The translations under genes and the position numbers were made by a program. A stretch of DNA of 64,000 nt from Streptomyces griseoruber (GTDB lineage: Bacteria > Actinomycetota > Actinomycetes > Streptomycetales > Streptomycetaceae), in contig NZ_KQ948774.1 of the NCBI RefSeq assembly GCF_001514205.1, positions 62,001 to 126,000 of the forward strand, in the 5' to 3' direction. The notes below the pieces were generated by a model. The model saw only the letters and a program-made list of their open reading frames with translations, was not told where the DNA came from and made no database searches. Shown piece by piece: positions 50,080 through 59,878 of the stretch. Within the stretch, counting starts at the first letter, position 1, and every line of letters starts with the position of its first letter.

Positions 50080-50673
50080 ATGGAAGCATTCACCTCGCAC
50101 ACCGGCCGGGCCGTCCCGCTGCGCCGCTCCAACGTCGACACCGACCAGATCATCCCGGCTCACTGGCTCAAGAAGGTCACGCGGGACGGGTTCGAGGACG
50201 GGCTGTTCGAGGCCTGGCGCAAGGATGGGTCCTTCATCCTCAACCAGCCCGAGCGGCAGGGCGCGACCGTGCTGGTCGCCGGCCCCGACTTCGGCACCGG
50301 CTCCTCCCGTGAGCACGCCGTCTGGGCGCTCCAGAACTACGGCTTCAAGACCGTGATCTCCTCCCGCTTCGCCGACATCTTCCGCGGTAACTCGCTGAAG
50401 AACGGCCTGCTCACGGTGGTCCTGGACCAGAAGATCGTGGAGGCGCTCCAGGAGCTCTCGGAGAACGACCCGCAGGCCGAGATCACCGTCGACCTGGAGA
50501 ACCGTGAGGTGCGCGCCGAGGGCATCACGGCCTCCTTCGAGCTGGACGAGAACTCCCGCTGGCGGCTGCTGAACGGCCTGGACGACATCTCCATCACCCT
50601 CCAGAACGAGCAGGACATCGCCGCGTACGAGGCCAAGCGCCCGTCCTACAAGCCGAGGACGCTCCAGGTCTGA
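50080..50673 (+). CDS. leuD: 3-isopropylmalate dehydratase small subunit
   Basis: 197 residues, swivelling domain partner of LeuC. NVDTDQIIPAHWLK at the N-terminus and FGTGSSREHAVWAL substrate loop. ATG 50080, 6 bp after leuC, so the subunits are made together. Followed by a 15-bp hairpin. Confidence 0.97.
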   Translation: MEAFTSHTGRAVPLRRSNVDTDQIIPAHWLKKVTRDGFEDGLFEAWRKDGSFILNQPERQGATVLVAGPDFGTGSSREHAVWALQNYGFKTVISSRFADIFRGNSLKNGLLTVVLDQKIVEALQELSENDPQAEITVDLENREVRAEGITASFELDENSRWRLLNGLDDISITLQNEQDIAAYEAKRPSYKPRTLQV

Positions 50674-50721
50674 TCCGGAGCCCCCGGGGCAAGTCGAGTT
50701 TCGGCCAGCCCAACACCCCTC

Positions 50722-50754
50722 CTGTACCCCCGATCGGTCCGATCGGGGGTACAG
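50722..50754 (+). terminator. Terminator after leuCD
   Basis: CTGTACCCCCGATCG (50722-50736) pairs perfectly with CGATCGGGGGTACAG (50740-50754), 15-bp stem, 3-nt loop. Confidence 0.88.
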
Positions 50755-50939
50755 CCGTGTCTGGGCCCGGGGCGGCTTTCGAACCTTCGCAGTTCCTGCC
50801 AACTTCCCACGTTAGAGCCGTGGTTGCCGGGGTACGCGCCCTCTGGGGACGCGGCTTCCGCGGGCGCCGTGAGGGCCGTTCGAGGGGGCAGTTGCCCCCT
50901 GGGCGGGCGACAACTCGCCCCAGATGGCACAATCTGTGC

Positions 50940-51170
50940 ATGGAACACGACGGCCAACTCGAGCTCTATACGGCGGTCGCGAACCAGCTCAAGGAAGCGC
51001 ACACAAGAGTGCGCGCACTGCAAGTCCCGGAGGGCGTACGGATGGCGCTGACCCGGAAGCTGCTGGTCATTACGGCCGCGGCCAAGCACGATCTCGCCGA
51101 TGCGACAAGGCGTCTGGAGCGGTTCATGACGGACCTCGACGAGGGGCGAATGCCCGAAGAGGAGCGTTGA
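50940..51170 (+). CDS. Small helical hypothetical protein
   Basis: 76 residues from ATG 50940: MEHDGQLELYTAVANQLKEA, then RVRALQVPEGVRMALTRKLLVITAAAKHDL and a charged end. Two helices, amphipathic, no domain recognised. CACAAT (about 50928-50933) lies 6 bp before the ATG and there is no ribosome site, hinting at a leaderless mRNA. Longer in-frame extension to 50757 lacks coding bias. Confidence 0.75.
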   Translation: MEHDGQLELYTAVANQLKEAHTRVRALQVPEGVRMALTRKLLVITAAAKHDLADATRRLERFMTDLDEGRMPEEER

Positions 51171-51227
51171 TCGCCTCCGGAACAGCCGAGTTCGTTGCGG
51201 CACAAGGGTGATTAGCCCGTTTCGTGT

Positions 51228-51256
51228 TTGATTTGCGGTATATATCTGCCTAACGT
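51228..51256 (+). promoter_or_regulatory. Promoter of hupS
   Basis: TTGATT (51228-51233), 17-bp spacer containing TATATAT, TAACGT (51251-51256), about 50 bp before the hupS GTG. The A/T-rich spacer is notable in this genome. Confidence 0.6.
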
Positions 51257-51307
51257 GCGAAAAAGCTTGAACACTTTCGTTCTGGCGAGGTCTCCGAAGG
51301 GGAAGAC

Positions 51308-51967
51308 GTGAACAAGGCGCAGCTCGTAGAAGCGATTGCCGACAAGCTGGGCGGCCGCCAGCAGGCCGCCGACGCGGTCGACGCGGTCCTGGACGCCATC
51401 GTCCGCGCGACCGTCGCGGGGGACCGGGTCTCGGTCACCGGCTTCGGTTCGTTCGAGAAGGTCGACCGGCCGGCCCGCTACGCTCGCAACCCCCAGACGG
51501 GCGAGCGGGTTCGGGTCAAGAAGACGTCCGTGCCGCGCTTCCGCGCAGGCCAGGGCTTCAAGGACCTGGTGAGCGGCTCCAAGAAGCTGCCGCGCGGCGG
51601 CGAGGTCGCCGTCAAGAAGGCCCCCAAGGGCAGCCTCACCGGCGGCGCCTCCGCCACGGTCAAGAAGGCCGCGGCGAAGAAGGCCACCACCAAGGCCGCC
51701 GCCAAGAAGACCACCGCCGCGGCGAAGAAGACGGCGGCGGCCGCCAAGAAGACCACCGCCGCGGCCAAGAAGACCACCGCCGCGGCGAAGAAGACGACCA
51801 CCGCGGCGAAGACGGCGGCGGCCGCCAAGAAGACCACCACCGCCAAGTCGGCCGTCGCGAAGAAGACCACCCCGGCGAAGAAGGCCACCGCCAAGAAGGC
51901 CCCGGCCAAGAAGTCGACCGCGCGCAAGACCACCACCGCCAAGAAGGCCACCGCCCGCCAGTCGTAG
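51308..51967 (+). CDS. hupS: HU-family nucleoid protein with lysine-rich tail (HupS)
   Basis: 219 residues from GTG 51308. Residues 1-93 are an HU domain (MNKAQLVEAIADKLGG, VTGFGSFEKVDRPARYARNPQTGE, VPRFRAGQGFKDLV). The remaining about 120 residues are AAKKTT-type repeats like histone H1 tails. In Streptomyces this dual-domain HU compacts spore nucleoids. The DNA of the tail is a degenerate repeat (AAGAAGACC units) prone to length change. Confidence 0.95.
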   Translation: MNKAQLVEAIADKLGGRQQAADAVDAVLDAIVRATVAGDRVSVTGFGSFEKVDRPARYARNPQTGERVRVKKTSVPRFRAGQGFKDLVSGSKKLPRGGEVAVKKAPKGSLTGGASATVKKAAAKKATTKAAAKKTTAAAKKTAAAAKKTTAAAKKTTAAAKKTTTAAKTAAAAKKTTTAKSAVAKKTTPAKKATAKKAPAKKSTARKTTTAKKATARQS

Positions 51968-51990
51968 GCACCGACAGCAGCAAGGGCACT

Positions 51991-52035
51991 CACGCGCCGG
52001 GCCGGACTCCCTCACGGAGCCCGGCCCGCGGCGTG
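51991..52035 (+). terminator. Terminator after hupS
   Basis: CACGC(G)CCGGGC... (from 51991) folds back on ...GCCCG(CG)GCGTG (to 52035) around ACTCCCTCACGGAG, an imperfect 18-20 bp stem, 24 bp after the stop. Confidence 0.65.
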
Positions 52036-52054
52036 TTCAGGGCCTTCAGAAGGT

Positions 52055-52258
52055 CTAGAAGGTCTGGAGCGTCACCAGGGTGATCCGCGGGCCGTCCTTC
52101 GGCCCCTCCACCTCGATCCGCACCCGCTGGCCCGGCCGCAGCAGCCGCAGCCCGCCCGCGTCGAACGCCGGCGCGTCGAAGGGCAACGGGGTGCCGTCGT
52201 CCAGCAGCACCTGTCCGCTGCGTGTGTCGGGGTCGTACGTGTATGCGGTCGCCTGCAT
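52055..52258 (-). CDS. Small hypothetical protein, OB-fold-like
   Basis: 67 residues: MQATAYTYDPDTRSGQVLLDDG, FDAGGLRLLRPGQRVRIEVEG, PRITLVTLQTF. Beta-rich pattern resembles cold-shock or translation-factor OB folds (surface GQVLLDDGTPLPFD). Follows cofC on the same strand by 9 bp and is probably co-transcribed. Function unknown. Confidence 0.75.
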   Translation of the reverse strand: MQATAYTYDPDTRSGQVLLDDGTPLPFDAPAFDAGGLRLLRPGQRVRIEVEGPKDGPRITLVTLQTF

Positions 52259-52267
52259 GGGTCGAGC

Positions 52268-52906
52268 CTACTGCCCGATACCGAGCAGCCGCGCCGCCGC
52301 GGCGGCCGTCCGCGGGCCCACTCCGAGCGCCAGTGCCGCGCGCAGATCCTCGCCGGTGTCCACGTCCTGGCGTACCGAATCGACCGAGGTGAGCCGGAGT
52401 TCCTCGGCGCCCGATGCGCGATGGTGGGCGCGGGAATCCGTGCCGAATGCCGGGAGCAATTCACGGTCGGCCGAGACGGCCAGCAGAGTGGTGCCGATTC
52501 CCGCCGCATCGGCGAGAAATGCGCGCGGGAATTCCGCCGCCGCATCCAGAACCCGGGTCAATTCCCCCGGGCGCAGTGCGGGAAGATCCGCGTTGAGTGC
52601 CGCGAGAGGTGTTTCGGGACGCAGTCGCCGTACGAAGGCGGCACCGTGCGCGAGCGCCGCGTTCAGGCCGGTGCGGGGCTCGTCGGGCACGATCCGGGCC
52701 CCCAGGGCGGCCAGCGCGTGCCCCGCCGGCTGATCGTCCGTGACGACCGCCACATCCCGTACTGCCGCGCAGGCCAGCGCCGCCGCCACCGTGTCCTCGG
52801 CGAAGGCGAGGGCCAGCCCCGGGCGCAACTCGTCCCCGGCCGTGTCGGCGAGCCTGCTCTTGGCCAGCGCCAAGGGCTTCAGGGGTATGACCAAGGTCCA
52901 CTGCAC
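52268..52906 (-). CDS. cofC: 2-phospho-L-lactate guanylyltransferase (coenzyme F420 synthesis)
   Basis: 212 residues from GTG 52906 (VQWTLVIPLKPLALAKSRL). Nucleotidyltransferase fold: PLKPLALAKSRLAD binding loop, VVTDDQPAG, LAALNADLPALRPGEL, and GIGTTLLAVS with TDSRAHHRASGAEEL at the C-terminal side. Activates phospholactate or PEP with GTP to begin F420 side-chain assembly. The rest of the F420 genes are outside. Starts 194 bp from the divergent plsC. Confidence 0.9.
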   Translation of the reverse strand: MQWTLVIPLKPLALAKSRLADTAGDELRPGLALAFAEDTVAAALACAAVRDVAVVTDDQPAGHALAALGARIVPDEPRTGLNAALAHGAAFVRRLRPETPLAALNADLPALRPGELTRVLDAAAEFPRAFLADAAGIGTTLLAVSADRELLPAFGTDSRAHHRASGAEELRLTSVDSVRQDVDTGEDLRAALALGVGPRTAAAAARLLGIGQ

Positions 52907-53100
52907 CGGCGTACCGTCCCCTCTCCTGTCGCGGCCATTGTCACCCGGCCCATCGGCACGCCGACGCGTCGGGCGTACGGTGTTCTCGACAGACCGGCGG
53001 CCTGGGGTGACACTTGTGCGGCTCACAGGCTTCCGAAGAGAAGCCCAGAGCGACGTACTGAGAGAAGTACCGAGAGAAGTCCCAGAGGGAAGGTGTCCGC

Positions 53101-53901
53101 GTGCCCCGCCGCAGAATCGGCTTCTGGTACCGCTTCGCAGCGGTCCTCTGCAAACCCTGGCTGGTGGTTCTGATCAAGCGGGACTGGCGTGGAATGGAGC
53201 ACATTCCGGCCGCGGGTGGATTCATCACCGCCGTGAACCACAATTCCCACGTCGACCCCTTCGCCTACGCGCACTACCAGTACAACACCGGACGGGTGCC
53301 GCGATTCCTGGCGAAGAGCGGGCTTTTCAGGAAGGGATTCGTCGGCGCCGCGATGCGCGGCACGGGGCAGATCCCGGTCTACCGCGAGTCCACGGACGCG
53401 CTCAGCGCCTTCCGGGCCGCGATCGACGCGGTGGAGCGCGGCGAGTGCGTCGCCTTCTACCCCGAGGGCACCATCACCCGCGACCCGGACCTGTGGCCCA
53501 TGACGGCCAAGACCGGCGCCGCGCGGGTCGCCCTCCAGACCAAGTGCCCCGTGATCCCCGTCGCCCAGTGGGGCGTCAACGAGCTGCTGCCGCCGTACAG
53601 CAGCAGGCCGCACCTCTTCCCGCGCAAGACCCACCATGTGCTCGCGGGCCCGCCCGTGGACCTCTCGCGGTTCTACGGGCAGGAGATGACCACGGAGATC
53701 CTCAAGGAGGCCACCGAGGTCATCATGGCCGCCGTCACCCGCCAGCTGGAGGAGATCCGCGGCGAGAAGGCGCCCGAGACGCCCTACGATCCGCGTCAGG
53801 AGCGGATCGAGCAGCGGCGCCGCACCGAGGCGGAGACCGGCGTGCAGACCGGTGCCCAGGCCGGTGCGCAGCCCAGTCACGAGGGGGAGAACAGCAAGTG
53901 A
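53101..53901 (+). CDS. plsC: 1-acyl-sn-glycerol-3-phosphate acyltransferase
   Basis: 266 residues from GTG 53101 after GAGGGAAGG. Acyltransferase block I NHNSHVDPF (HX4D), block II FLAKSGLFRKGFVG, block III FYPEGTITRD. Acylates lysophosphatidate to phosphatidate at the membrane. C-terminal 40 residues are charged and Gln-rich. Its stop overlaps gpsA by 4 bp, joining two glycerophospholipid steps. A short repeat GAGAGAAGT occurs twice in the leader near 53060-53085. Confidence 0.93.
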   Translation: MPRRRIGFWYRFAAVLCKPWLVVLIKRDWRGMEHIPAAGGFITAVNHNSHVDPFAYAHYQYNTGRVPRFLAKSGLFRKGFVGAAMRGTGQIPVYRESTDALSAFRAAIDAVERGECVAFYPEGTITRDPDLWPMTAKTGAARVALQTKCPVIPVAQWGVNELLPPYSSRPHLFPRKTHHVLAGPPVDLSRFYGQEMTTEILKEATEVIMAAVTRQLEEIRGEKAPETPYDPRQERIEQRRRTEAETGVQTGAQAGAQPSHEGENSK

Positions 53902-54908
53902 GCAAGCCCGTCAAGGCGGCCGTCTTCGGCACCGGATCCTGGGGGACCGCCTTCGGCACGGTCCTCGCCGACGCGGGCTGCGAGGTGACGCTGTGGTCGC
54001 GCCGCCCGGAGCTCGCGGACGCGGTCAACTCCACCCGGACCAACCCGGACTACCTGCCCGGCGTCGAACTCCCCGAGAACCTCCGCGCCACCGCCGACGC
54101 GGCCGAGGCCGCCCGCGGCGCCGACTTCACCGTCCTCGCGATCCCCTCCCAGACCCTGCGCGCCAACCTCGCCGAGTGGACCCCGCTGCTCGCCCCCCGC
54201 ACCGTCCTCGTCTCCCTCATGAAGGGCGTCGAACTCGGGACGACCATGCGGATGAGCGAGGTCATCGAGGACGTCGCGAAGGTCGGCCGGGACCGCGTCG
54301 CCGTGGTCACCGGGCCCAACCTGGCCCGCGAGATCGCCTCCCGCATGCCGGCCGCGTCCGTGGTCGCCTGCACCGACGAAGACGTCGCCCAGAAGCTCCA
54401 GACCGCCTGCCACACGCCGTACTTCCGCCCGTACACCAACACCGACGTGGTCGGCTGCGAACTGGGCGGCGCGGTGAAGAACGTCATCGGTCTGGCCGTC
54501 GGCATCGCGGACGGCATGGGGCTCGGCGACAACGCCAAGGGCTCCCTCATCACCCGCGGGCTCGCCGAGACCACCCGCCTCGGCCTGGCGATGGGCGCCG
54601 ACCCGCTCACCTTCTCCGGACTCGCGGGCCTCGGTGACCTGGTGGCGACCTGTTCCTCGCCGCTGTCGCGCAACCACACCTTCGGCACCAACCTCGGCAA
54701 GGGCATGACCCTCCAGGAGACCATCGCGGTCACCAAGCAGACCGCCGAGGGCGTCAAGTCCTGCGAGTCGGTGGCGGATCTGGCCCGTCGGCACGGTGTC
54801 GACATGCCCATCACCGAGACGGTCGTGGACATCGTCCACGAGGGCAAGCCGCCGGTCGTCGCGCTGAAGGAGCTGATGTCGCGCAGCGCGAAGCCCGAAC
54901 GACGCTGA
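53898..54908 (+). CDS. gpsA: Glycerol-3-phosphate dehydrogenase [NAD(P)+]
   Basis: 336 residues from GTG 53898. Makes sn-glycerol 3-phosphate for phospholipids. Rossmann motif FGTGSWGTAFG, catalytic Lys in LGGAVKNVIGLAVG, LAGLGDLVATC and KGMTLQETI. GTGA overlap with plsC, so the enzyme supplying the backbone and one acylating it are coupled. Confidence 0.96.
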   Translation: MSKPVKAAVFGTGSWGTAFGTVLADAGCEVTLWSRRPELADAVNSTRTNPDYLPGVELPENLRATADAAEAARGADFTVLAIPSQTLRANLAEWTPLLAPRTVLVSLMKGVELGTTMRMSEVIEDVAKVGRDRVAVVTGPNLAREIASRMPAASVVACTDEDVAQKLQTACHTPYFRPYTNTDVVGCELGGAVKNVIGLAVGIADGMGLGDNAKGSLITRGLAETTRLGLAMGADPLTFSGLAGLGDLVATCSSPLSRNHTFGTNLGKGMTLQETIAVTKQTAEGVKSCESVADLARRHGVDMPITETVVDIVHEGKPPVVALKELMSRSAKPERR

Positions 54909-54967
54909 GCGAACCCGGCGGGTGGACGCTGACTCCCGGCCCTACCACCGGGTACTCTCATGCCGAT

Positions 54968-56125
54968 ATGAGCACCGAGAACCTCCCCCAGAACCCCGAG
55001 CGGCCGTCGCGCAAGCCGCGGGTGGCCGTCGTGTCCGGTGGCCGCAGCTCCGAACACGGGATCTCCGTGGTCACCGCCGGCGCCGTCCTGAAGGCCATCG
55101 ACCGGACCAAGTACGAGGTCCTGCCGATCGGCATCACCCGGGACGGGCGCTGGGCCCTCATCGCCGACGACCCCGAGCGCATGGCGATCACCGACCGCCG
55201 TACGCCGGACATCGAGGCGCTCGCCGAGTCGCAGGAGGGCGGCGTGGTGCTCCCCGTCGACCCCGCCAACCGCGAAGTCGTCTACAGCGAGCCGGGATCG
55301 GTGCCCAAGGCGCTCGGCGAGGTCGACGTCGTCTTCCCCGTCCTGCACGGCCCGTACGGCGAGGACGGCACCCTCCAGGGCCTGCTGGAGCTCTCCGGCG
55401 TCCCGTACGTCGGCTCGGGCGTGCTCGCCTCGGCCGTCGGCCAGGACAAGGAGTACATGAAGCGGGTGTTCACCTCCTTCGGGCTCAAGGTCGGCCCCTA
55501 CGTGGTGATCCGGCCGCGCGAGTGGGAGCGGGACGAGTCCGCCGCCCGCAAGAAGATCGTGGACTTCGCCGGCGAGCACGGCTGGCCGCTGTTCGTGAAG
55601 CCCGCGCGCGCGGGTTCGTCGATCGGCATCACCAAGGTCGACGACCTGTCCGGCCTGGACGAGGCGATCGCCGAGGCCCAGCGGCACGACCCGAAGATCC
55701 TGATCGAGGCGGCCGTACGGGGCCGTGAGATCGAGTGCGGCGTCCTGGAGTTCGAGGACGGCCCGCGGGCCTCCGTCCCGGCGGAGATCCCGCCGCCGGA
55801 CGCGCACGCGTACTACGACTTCGAGGCGAAGTACATCGACTCCACCCCCGGGATCGTTCCCGCGCCGCTCACCCCCGAGGAGACGGCCGAGGTCCGCGGG
55901 CTCGCCGTGGACGCCTTCGAGGCGGCCTCCTGCGAGGGCCTGGTCCGCGCGGACTTCTTCCTCACGGAGGAGGGCGACTTCGTCATCAACGAGATCAACA
56001 CCATGCCCGGCTTCACCCCGATCTCGATGTACCCGGCGATGTGGCAGGCGACGGGCATCGGCTACGAGGAACTGGTGGACAGGCTGATCCAGGCGGCACT
56101 TCGCAGGTCCACGGGACTGCGGTAG
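54968..56125 (+). CDS. ddlA: D-alanine--D-alanine ligase
   Basis: 385 residues. Joins two D-Ala for peptidoglycan. ATP-grasp with VVSGGRSSEHGISVVTAG, KPARAGSSIGITKV, and NEINTMPGFTPISMYP. Tyr in the active-site loop region (DAHAYYDFEAKY, with Tyr-Asp-Phe typical of D-Ala-D-Ala rather than D-Ala-D-Lac ligases). ATG 54968. Separate from gpsA by 59 bp, with a likely promoter TACTCT just before it. Confidence 0.95.
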   Translation: MSTENLPQNPERPSRKPRVAVVSGGRSSEHGISVVTAGAVLKAIDRTKYEVLPIGITRDGRWALIADDPERMAITDRRTPDIEALAESQEGGVVLPVDPANREVVYSEPGSVPKALGEVDVVFPVLHGPYGEDGTLQGLLELSGVPYVGSGVLASAVGQDKEYMKRVFTSFGLKVGPYVVIRPREWERDESAARKKIVDFAGEHGWPLFVKPARAGSSIGITKVDDLSGLDEAIAEAQRHDPKILIEAAVRGREIECGVLEFEDGPRASVPAEIPPPDAHAYYDFEAKYIDSTPGIVPAPLTPEETAEVRGLAVDAFEAASCEGLVRADFFLTEEGDFVINEINTMPGFTPISMYPAMWQATGIGYEELVDRLIQAALRRSTGLR

Positions 56126-56127
56126 TT

Positions 56128-56640
56128 CTAGTCGGCGATCCCCTCGGGGATCGCCTTCTTGATGGCGGGCGCCAGGTCGATCAGCACCGACGAACTGTCC
56201 GTCCCCTCCGGCACGCTCACCTCGACATAGGCGAGCCGGCCGGCGGTGGTGAACCGGTACCCCCCGCCCTCCCGTTTCTCCATCAGCCAGTCGACCCCGT
56301 TCACGCCCCCGGCCACCGCGTCCGCGTCCTGGCCCTGGGCCACCTTCGGATCCACCATCTTCGGCGGCCGTTCCACACCGCAGCGCAGTATGATCGCCGG
56401 GTCTCCCCAGCCCGCGGTCAGCGCGGAGGCGGGCTCGGGATCCCGGCGGCCACGACCGTCCACCTTCGAGGGCAGTGCCTCGTCCAGGTTCCGGCACAGC
56501 TTCGCGGCCTTCGTCGCGGGACGGGGAACCGCCGCCGACGCGCTGTCGTCTGCCGAGGAGCAGCCCACGGCGGCGCAGAGCAGAACGAGGGCGGGCAGGC
56601 GGGCGGGCAGACCACTGGGCCGGTGACGGAAAAGGTTCAC
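56128..56640 (-). CDS. DUF3515 family lipoprotein
   Basis: 170 residues from GTG 56640. N-terminal hydrophobic core with lipobox CAAVGC, then KLCRNLDEALPSKVDGRGRR and GVNGVDWLMEKREGGGYRFTT, features of the actinobacterial DUF3515. Membrane-anchored, function unknown. Commonly between ddl and thiL in actinobacteria, here tail to tail with ddl (2 bp). Confidence 0.85.
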   Translation of the reverse strand: MNLFRHRPSGLPARLPALVLLCAAVGCSSADDSASAAVPRPATKAAKLCRNLDEALPSKVDGRGRRDPEPASALTAGWGDPAIILRCGVERPPKMVDPKVAQGQDADAVAGGVNGVDWLMEKREGGGYRFTTAGRLAYVEVSVPEGTDSSSVLIDLAPAIKKAIPEGIAD

Positions 56641-56660
56641 CGGCCAAGGGTAGACGGGGG

Positions 56661-56894
56661 CTACAGATGCACGACCGGACAGGTCAGGGTGCGGGTGATC
56701 CCGTCCACCTGCTGGACCTTGGCGACCACCAAGCGGCCGAGGTCGTCCACCGTGTCGGCCTGGGCCCGCACGATCACGTCGTACGGACCCGTCACGTCCT
56801 CGGCCTGGACGACCCCAGGAATCTTGCTGATCTCCTCGGCGACGGTCGACGCTTTGCCGACCTCGGTCTGGATCAGGATGTACGCCTGTACCAC
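56661..56894 (-). CDS. Stand-alone Lrp/AsnC ligand-binding (RAM) domain protein
   Basis: 77 residues from GTG 56894, with GGAGG 5 nt before it: VVQAYILIQTEVGKASTVAEEI, VTGPYDVIVRAQADTVDDLG. Has the RAM domain of Lrp-family regulators but no DNA-binding part. Such proteins form rings that bind amino acids and may modulate full-length regulators. Diverges from thiL. Confidence 0.9.
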   Translation of the reverse strand: MVQAYILIQTEVGKASTVAEEISKIPGVVQAEDVTGPYDVIVRAQADTVDDLGRLVVAKVQQVDGITRTLTCPVVHL

Positions 56895-57136
56895 GGAACC
56901 TCCAGGGCGGCCACGAGGATCATGTGGGGAAAAGGAACGCCACGGTATCGCGTCGCCGCGTGCCACGGGGAGACCCGCGGGACGCACGGCCGCCGTGCCG
57001 GGGTGCAGGGACGGCAGAGGTTGACGGTCACGTCGGCCGTCCCGGTCGGGCGGGCCGTGTCGGCCCCCTCGACCGTATCGAGGACACTGGTGCTGCGCGA
57101 CCGGGCACGGACAGGGACAGAAGGGGCGAAAGGGTA

Positions 57137-58105
57137 ATGAAGGGCACTGTTGGTGAGCTCGGGGAGTTCGGGCTCATCAGGGAGCTCACCTCCCGTCTCA
57201 CCACCACCTCGGCGGTGCGGGTCGGCCCCGGCGACGACGCCGCGGTGGTGGCCGCGCCCGATCGCCGGGTCGTGGCCAGCACCGACATCCTGCTGGAGGG
57301 CCGGCACTTCCGCCGTGACTGGTCCACCGCCTACGACGTCGGCCGCAAGGCCGCCGCCCAGAACCTGGCCGACATCGCCGCCATGGGCGCGGTGCCGACC
57401 GCGCTGCTGCTCGGCCTCGTCGTGCCCGCCGAACTGCCGGTGACCTGGCCGAGCGAGCTGATGGACGGCATCCGCGACGAGTGCCAGGTGGCCGGTGCCT
57501 CCGTGGTCGGCGGCGATGTCGTACGGGGCGACACGATCATGGTGTCGATCACCGCGCTCGGCGATCTGCGCAACCAGGAGCCGGTCACCCGGGCGGGCGC
57601 CCAGCCCGGCGACCTCGTCGCGGTGACCGGCTGGCTCGGCTGGTCCGCCGCCGGGTACGCGGTCCTCTCCCGCGGTTTCCGCTCGCCGCGGGCCTTCGTC
57701 GAGGCCCACCGCCGCCCCGAGCCGCCGTACCACGCGGGCCCGGCCGCGGCCTCCCTCGGCGCGACCGCGATGTGCGACGTCAGCGACGGACTGATCGCCG
57801 ACCTCGGGCACATCGCCGAGGCCAGCAAGGTCCGCATCGACATCCGCTCCGGCGCCATCGACATCCCCACCCAGATGAACGACATCGGGTCGGCCGTCGG
57901 CGTGGACCCCATCCAGTGGGTGCTGACCGGGGGAGAGGACCACGCGATCGTGGCGACCTTCCCGCCGGACGTGAAGCTGCCCGCCCGCTGGAAGGTCATC
58001 GGAGAGGTCCTCAACCCCTCCGCGCTGCCCCAGGTGACCGTCGACGGGGCGCCCTGGACCCGGCAGGGCGGCTGGGACCACTTCGGGGACATAGAGGGGG
58101 CGTGA
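57137..58105 (+). CDS. thiL: Thiamine-monophosphate kinase
   Basis: 322 residues. Phosphorylates thiamine phosphate to the diphosphate cofactor. GPGDDAAVV near the N-terminus, ASTDILLEGRHFRRDW, GGDVVRGDTIMVSITALG and CDVSDGLIADLGHI are typical. ATG 57137. Its stop lies inside the spacing to thiD, 2 bp apart from the chosen start. Confidence 0.95.
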   Translation: MKGTVGELGEFGLIRELTSRLTTTSAVRVGPGDDAAVVAAPDRRVVASTDILLEGRHFRRDWSTAYDVGRKAAAQNLADIAAMGAVPTALLLGLVVPAELPVTWPSELMDGIRDECQVAGASVVGGDVVRGDTIMVSITALGDLRNQEPVTRAGAQPGDLVAVTGWLGWSAAGYAVLSRGFRSPRAFVEAHRRPEPPYHAGPAAASLGATAMCDVSDGLIADLGHIAEASKVRIDIRSGAIDIPTQMNDIGSAVGVDPIQWVLTGGEDHAIVATFPPDVKLPARWKVIGEVLNPSALPQVTVDGAPWTRQGGWDHFGDIEGA

Positions 58106-58107
58106 GG

Positions 58108-58926
<819 letters not shown>

Positions 58927-59399
58927 GGTTCGTCGCCGACTTCTCGGCGATCCGCCGGAAGAAGGCCGCCATCGGGCGGGAGGCGAGCAGCCGGTACATC
59001 CGGTCCCGGCCGCGGATCCGCCGCTCGGTGGCCGGTGCGAAGAACGGGCCGGCGCGAACGCCGTACGGTGGTCCCCGCCCGCCAGGGCGCGTTCCCCGGC
59101 CGGTACATGCGCCCCGACGACCGCGACCCGGTCGATGTGGATCTGCGTGATCGCGTCGCAGCAGAGCCCGTCGGCCCTTCCAGCGCCTCGAGCACGGCCG
59201 CGCCCCGGCCGGGCCCATGCCCGCGTGCCGCTCGGCGAGGATCCGCTTCTGCGCCGCGAGGTCCCGGCGGTCGTACGACAGCGGCTCGGACCGGAAGACC
59301 GGCGGCGCGCCCGCGCGGTCGGGGCCCCGTCGTAGTTGCCGATCATGACGGTCGGCCCGGCAACCGGGTGAGCTGGACCGGCGGCCGGGGCCGCTCGGG

Positions 59400-59640
59400 C
59401 CCGGCGCGCCCCGGAGCGGCGCCAGGTGCAGCGCGGACGGCGCGGAGGAGGGGTCGGCGCCGACTTCGTCCGCGAGGGTGCGCCGGGCGTCCTCGTGGAC
59501 CGCGAGGGCCTCCGCCCGGCCGCCCGTCCGCGTGCGGCGCCCGCATCAGCAGCCCGTACGGCCGCTCGCTCAGCGGCTGCGCCGCCAGCAGCGGCCGCAC
59601 CTCCGCCACCGGTTCCGGCCCGCCGCCGAGCGCCGGATCC
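59400..59640 (-). pseudogene. Remnant of a BTAD (SARP/AfsR-type) domain
   Basis: On the minus strand, VRPLLAAQPLSERPYGLLMR-APHADGR continues after a one-base frame change as AEALAVHEDARRTLADEVGADPSS, the bacterial transcriptional activation domain of SARP regulators, and RPPVQLTRLPGR resembles the linker after it. No DNA-binding part and no start remain. Lies just upstream of the monooxygenase remnant; together they look like the residue of a lost gene pair or cluster edge. Confidence 0.65.
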
Positions 59641-59765
59641 GCCGCGGCGTCCGGCGCCGCGGTGATCCGGTGACCGGTGACCGGTGGCGGTGGCCTCGAT
59701 CCCGGCGGGTGGCTCGGAGCCGTGGGAGGGATTCCCGCAGCGCGGAACCGGCGCGGTTGTCAGGT

Positions 59766-59810
59766 ACAGCAAAAGGCGCGGGCACAGTCAAAAGCGCGGG
59801 CACAGCAAAA
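59766..59810. repeat. Short tandem repeat
   Basis: CAGCAAAAGGCGCGGGCACAG is followed by CAAAAGCGCGGGCACAG and a third partial CAAAAAGC: about 18-19 bp units, two and a half copies, downstream of rpmB. Each unit carries an A-run, i.e. a T-run on the rpmB strand. Confidence 0.6.
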
Positions 59811-59837
59811 AGCCGGCCCACACGAGGTGGACCGGCT
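59811..59837 (-). terminator. Intrinsic terminator after rpmB
   Basis: AGCCGGCCCAC (59811-59821) with GTGGACCGGCT (59827-59837), 11 bp with one mismatch; on the minus strand it is followed by TTTTGC. Two T-runs of the tandem repeat follow. Confidence 0.75.
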
Positions 59838-59878
59838 CGTTGCAGCGAACCAGCAGTGGCCGCGCACTCAGCAGTGCG

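Noticed and set aside
51660..51960. Repetitive DNA in the 3' half of hupS as a mobile or satellite element
   Set aside because: It is in-frame coding for the Lys/Ala-rich tail known for this HU type.
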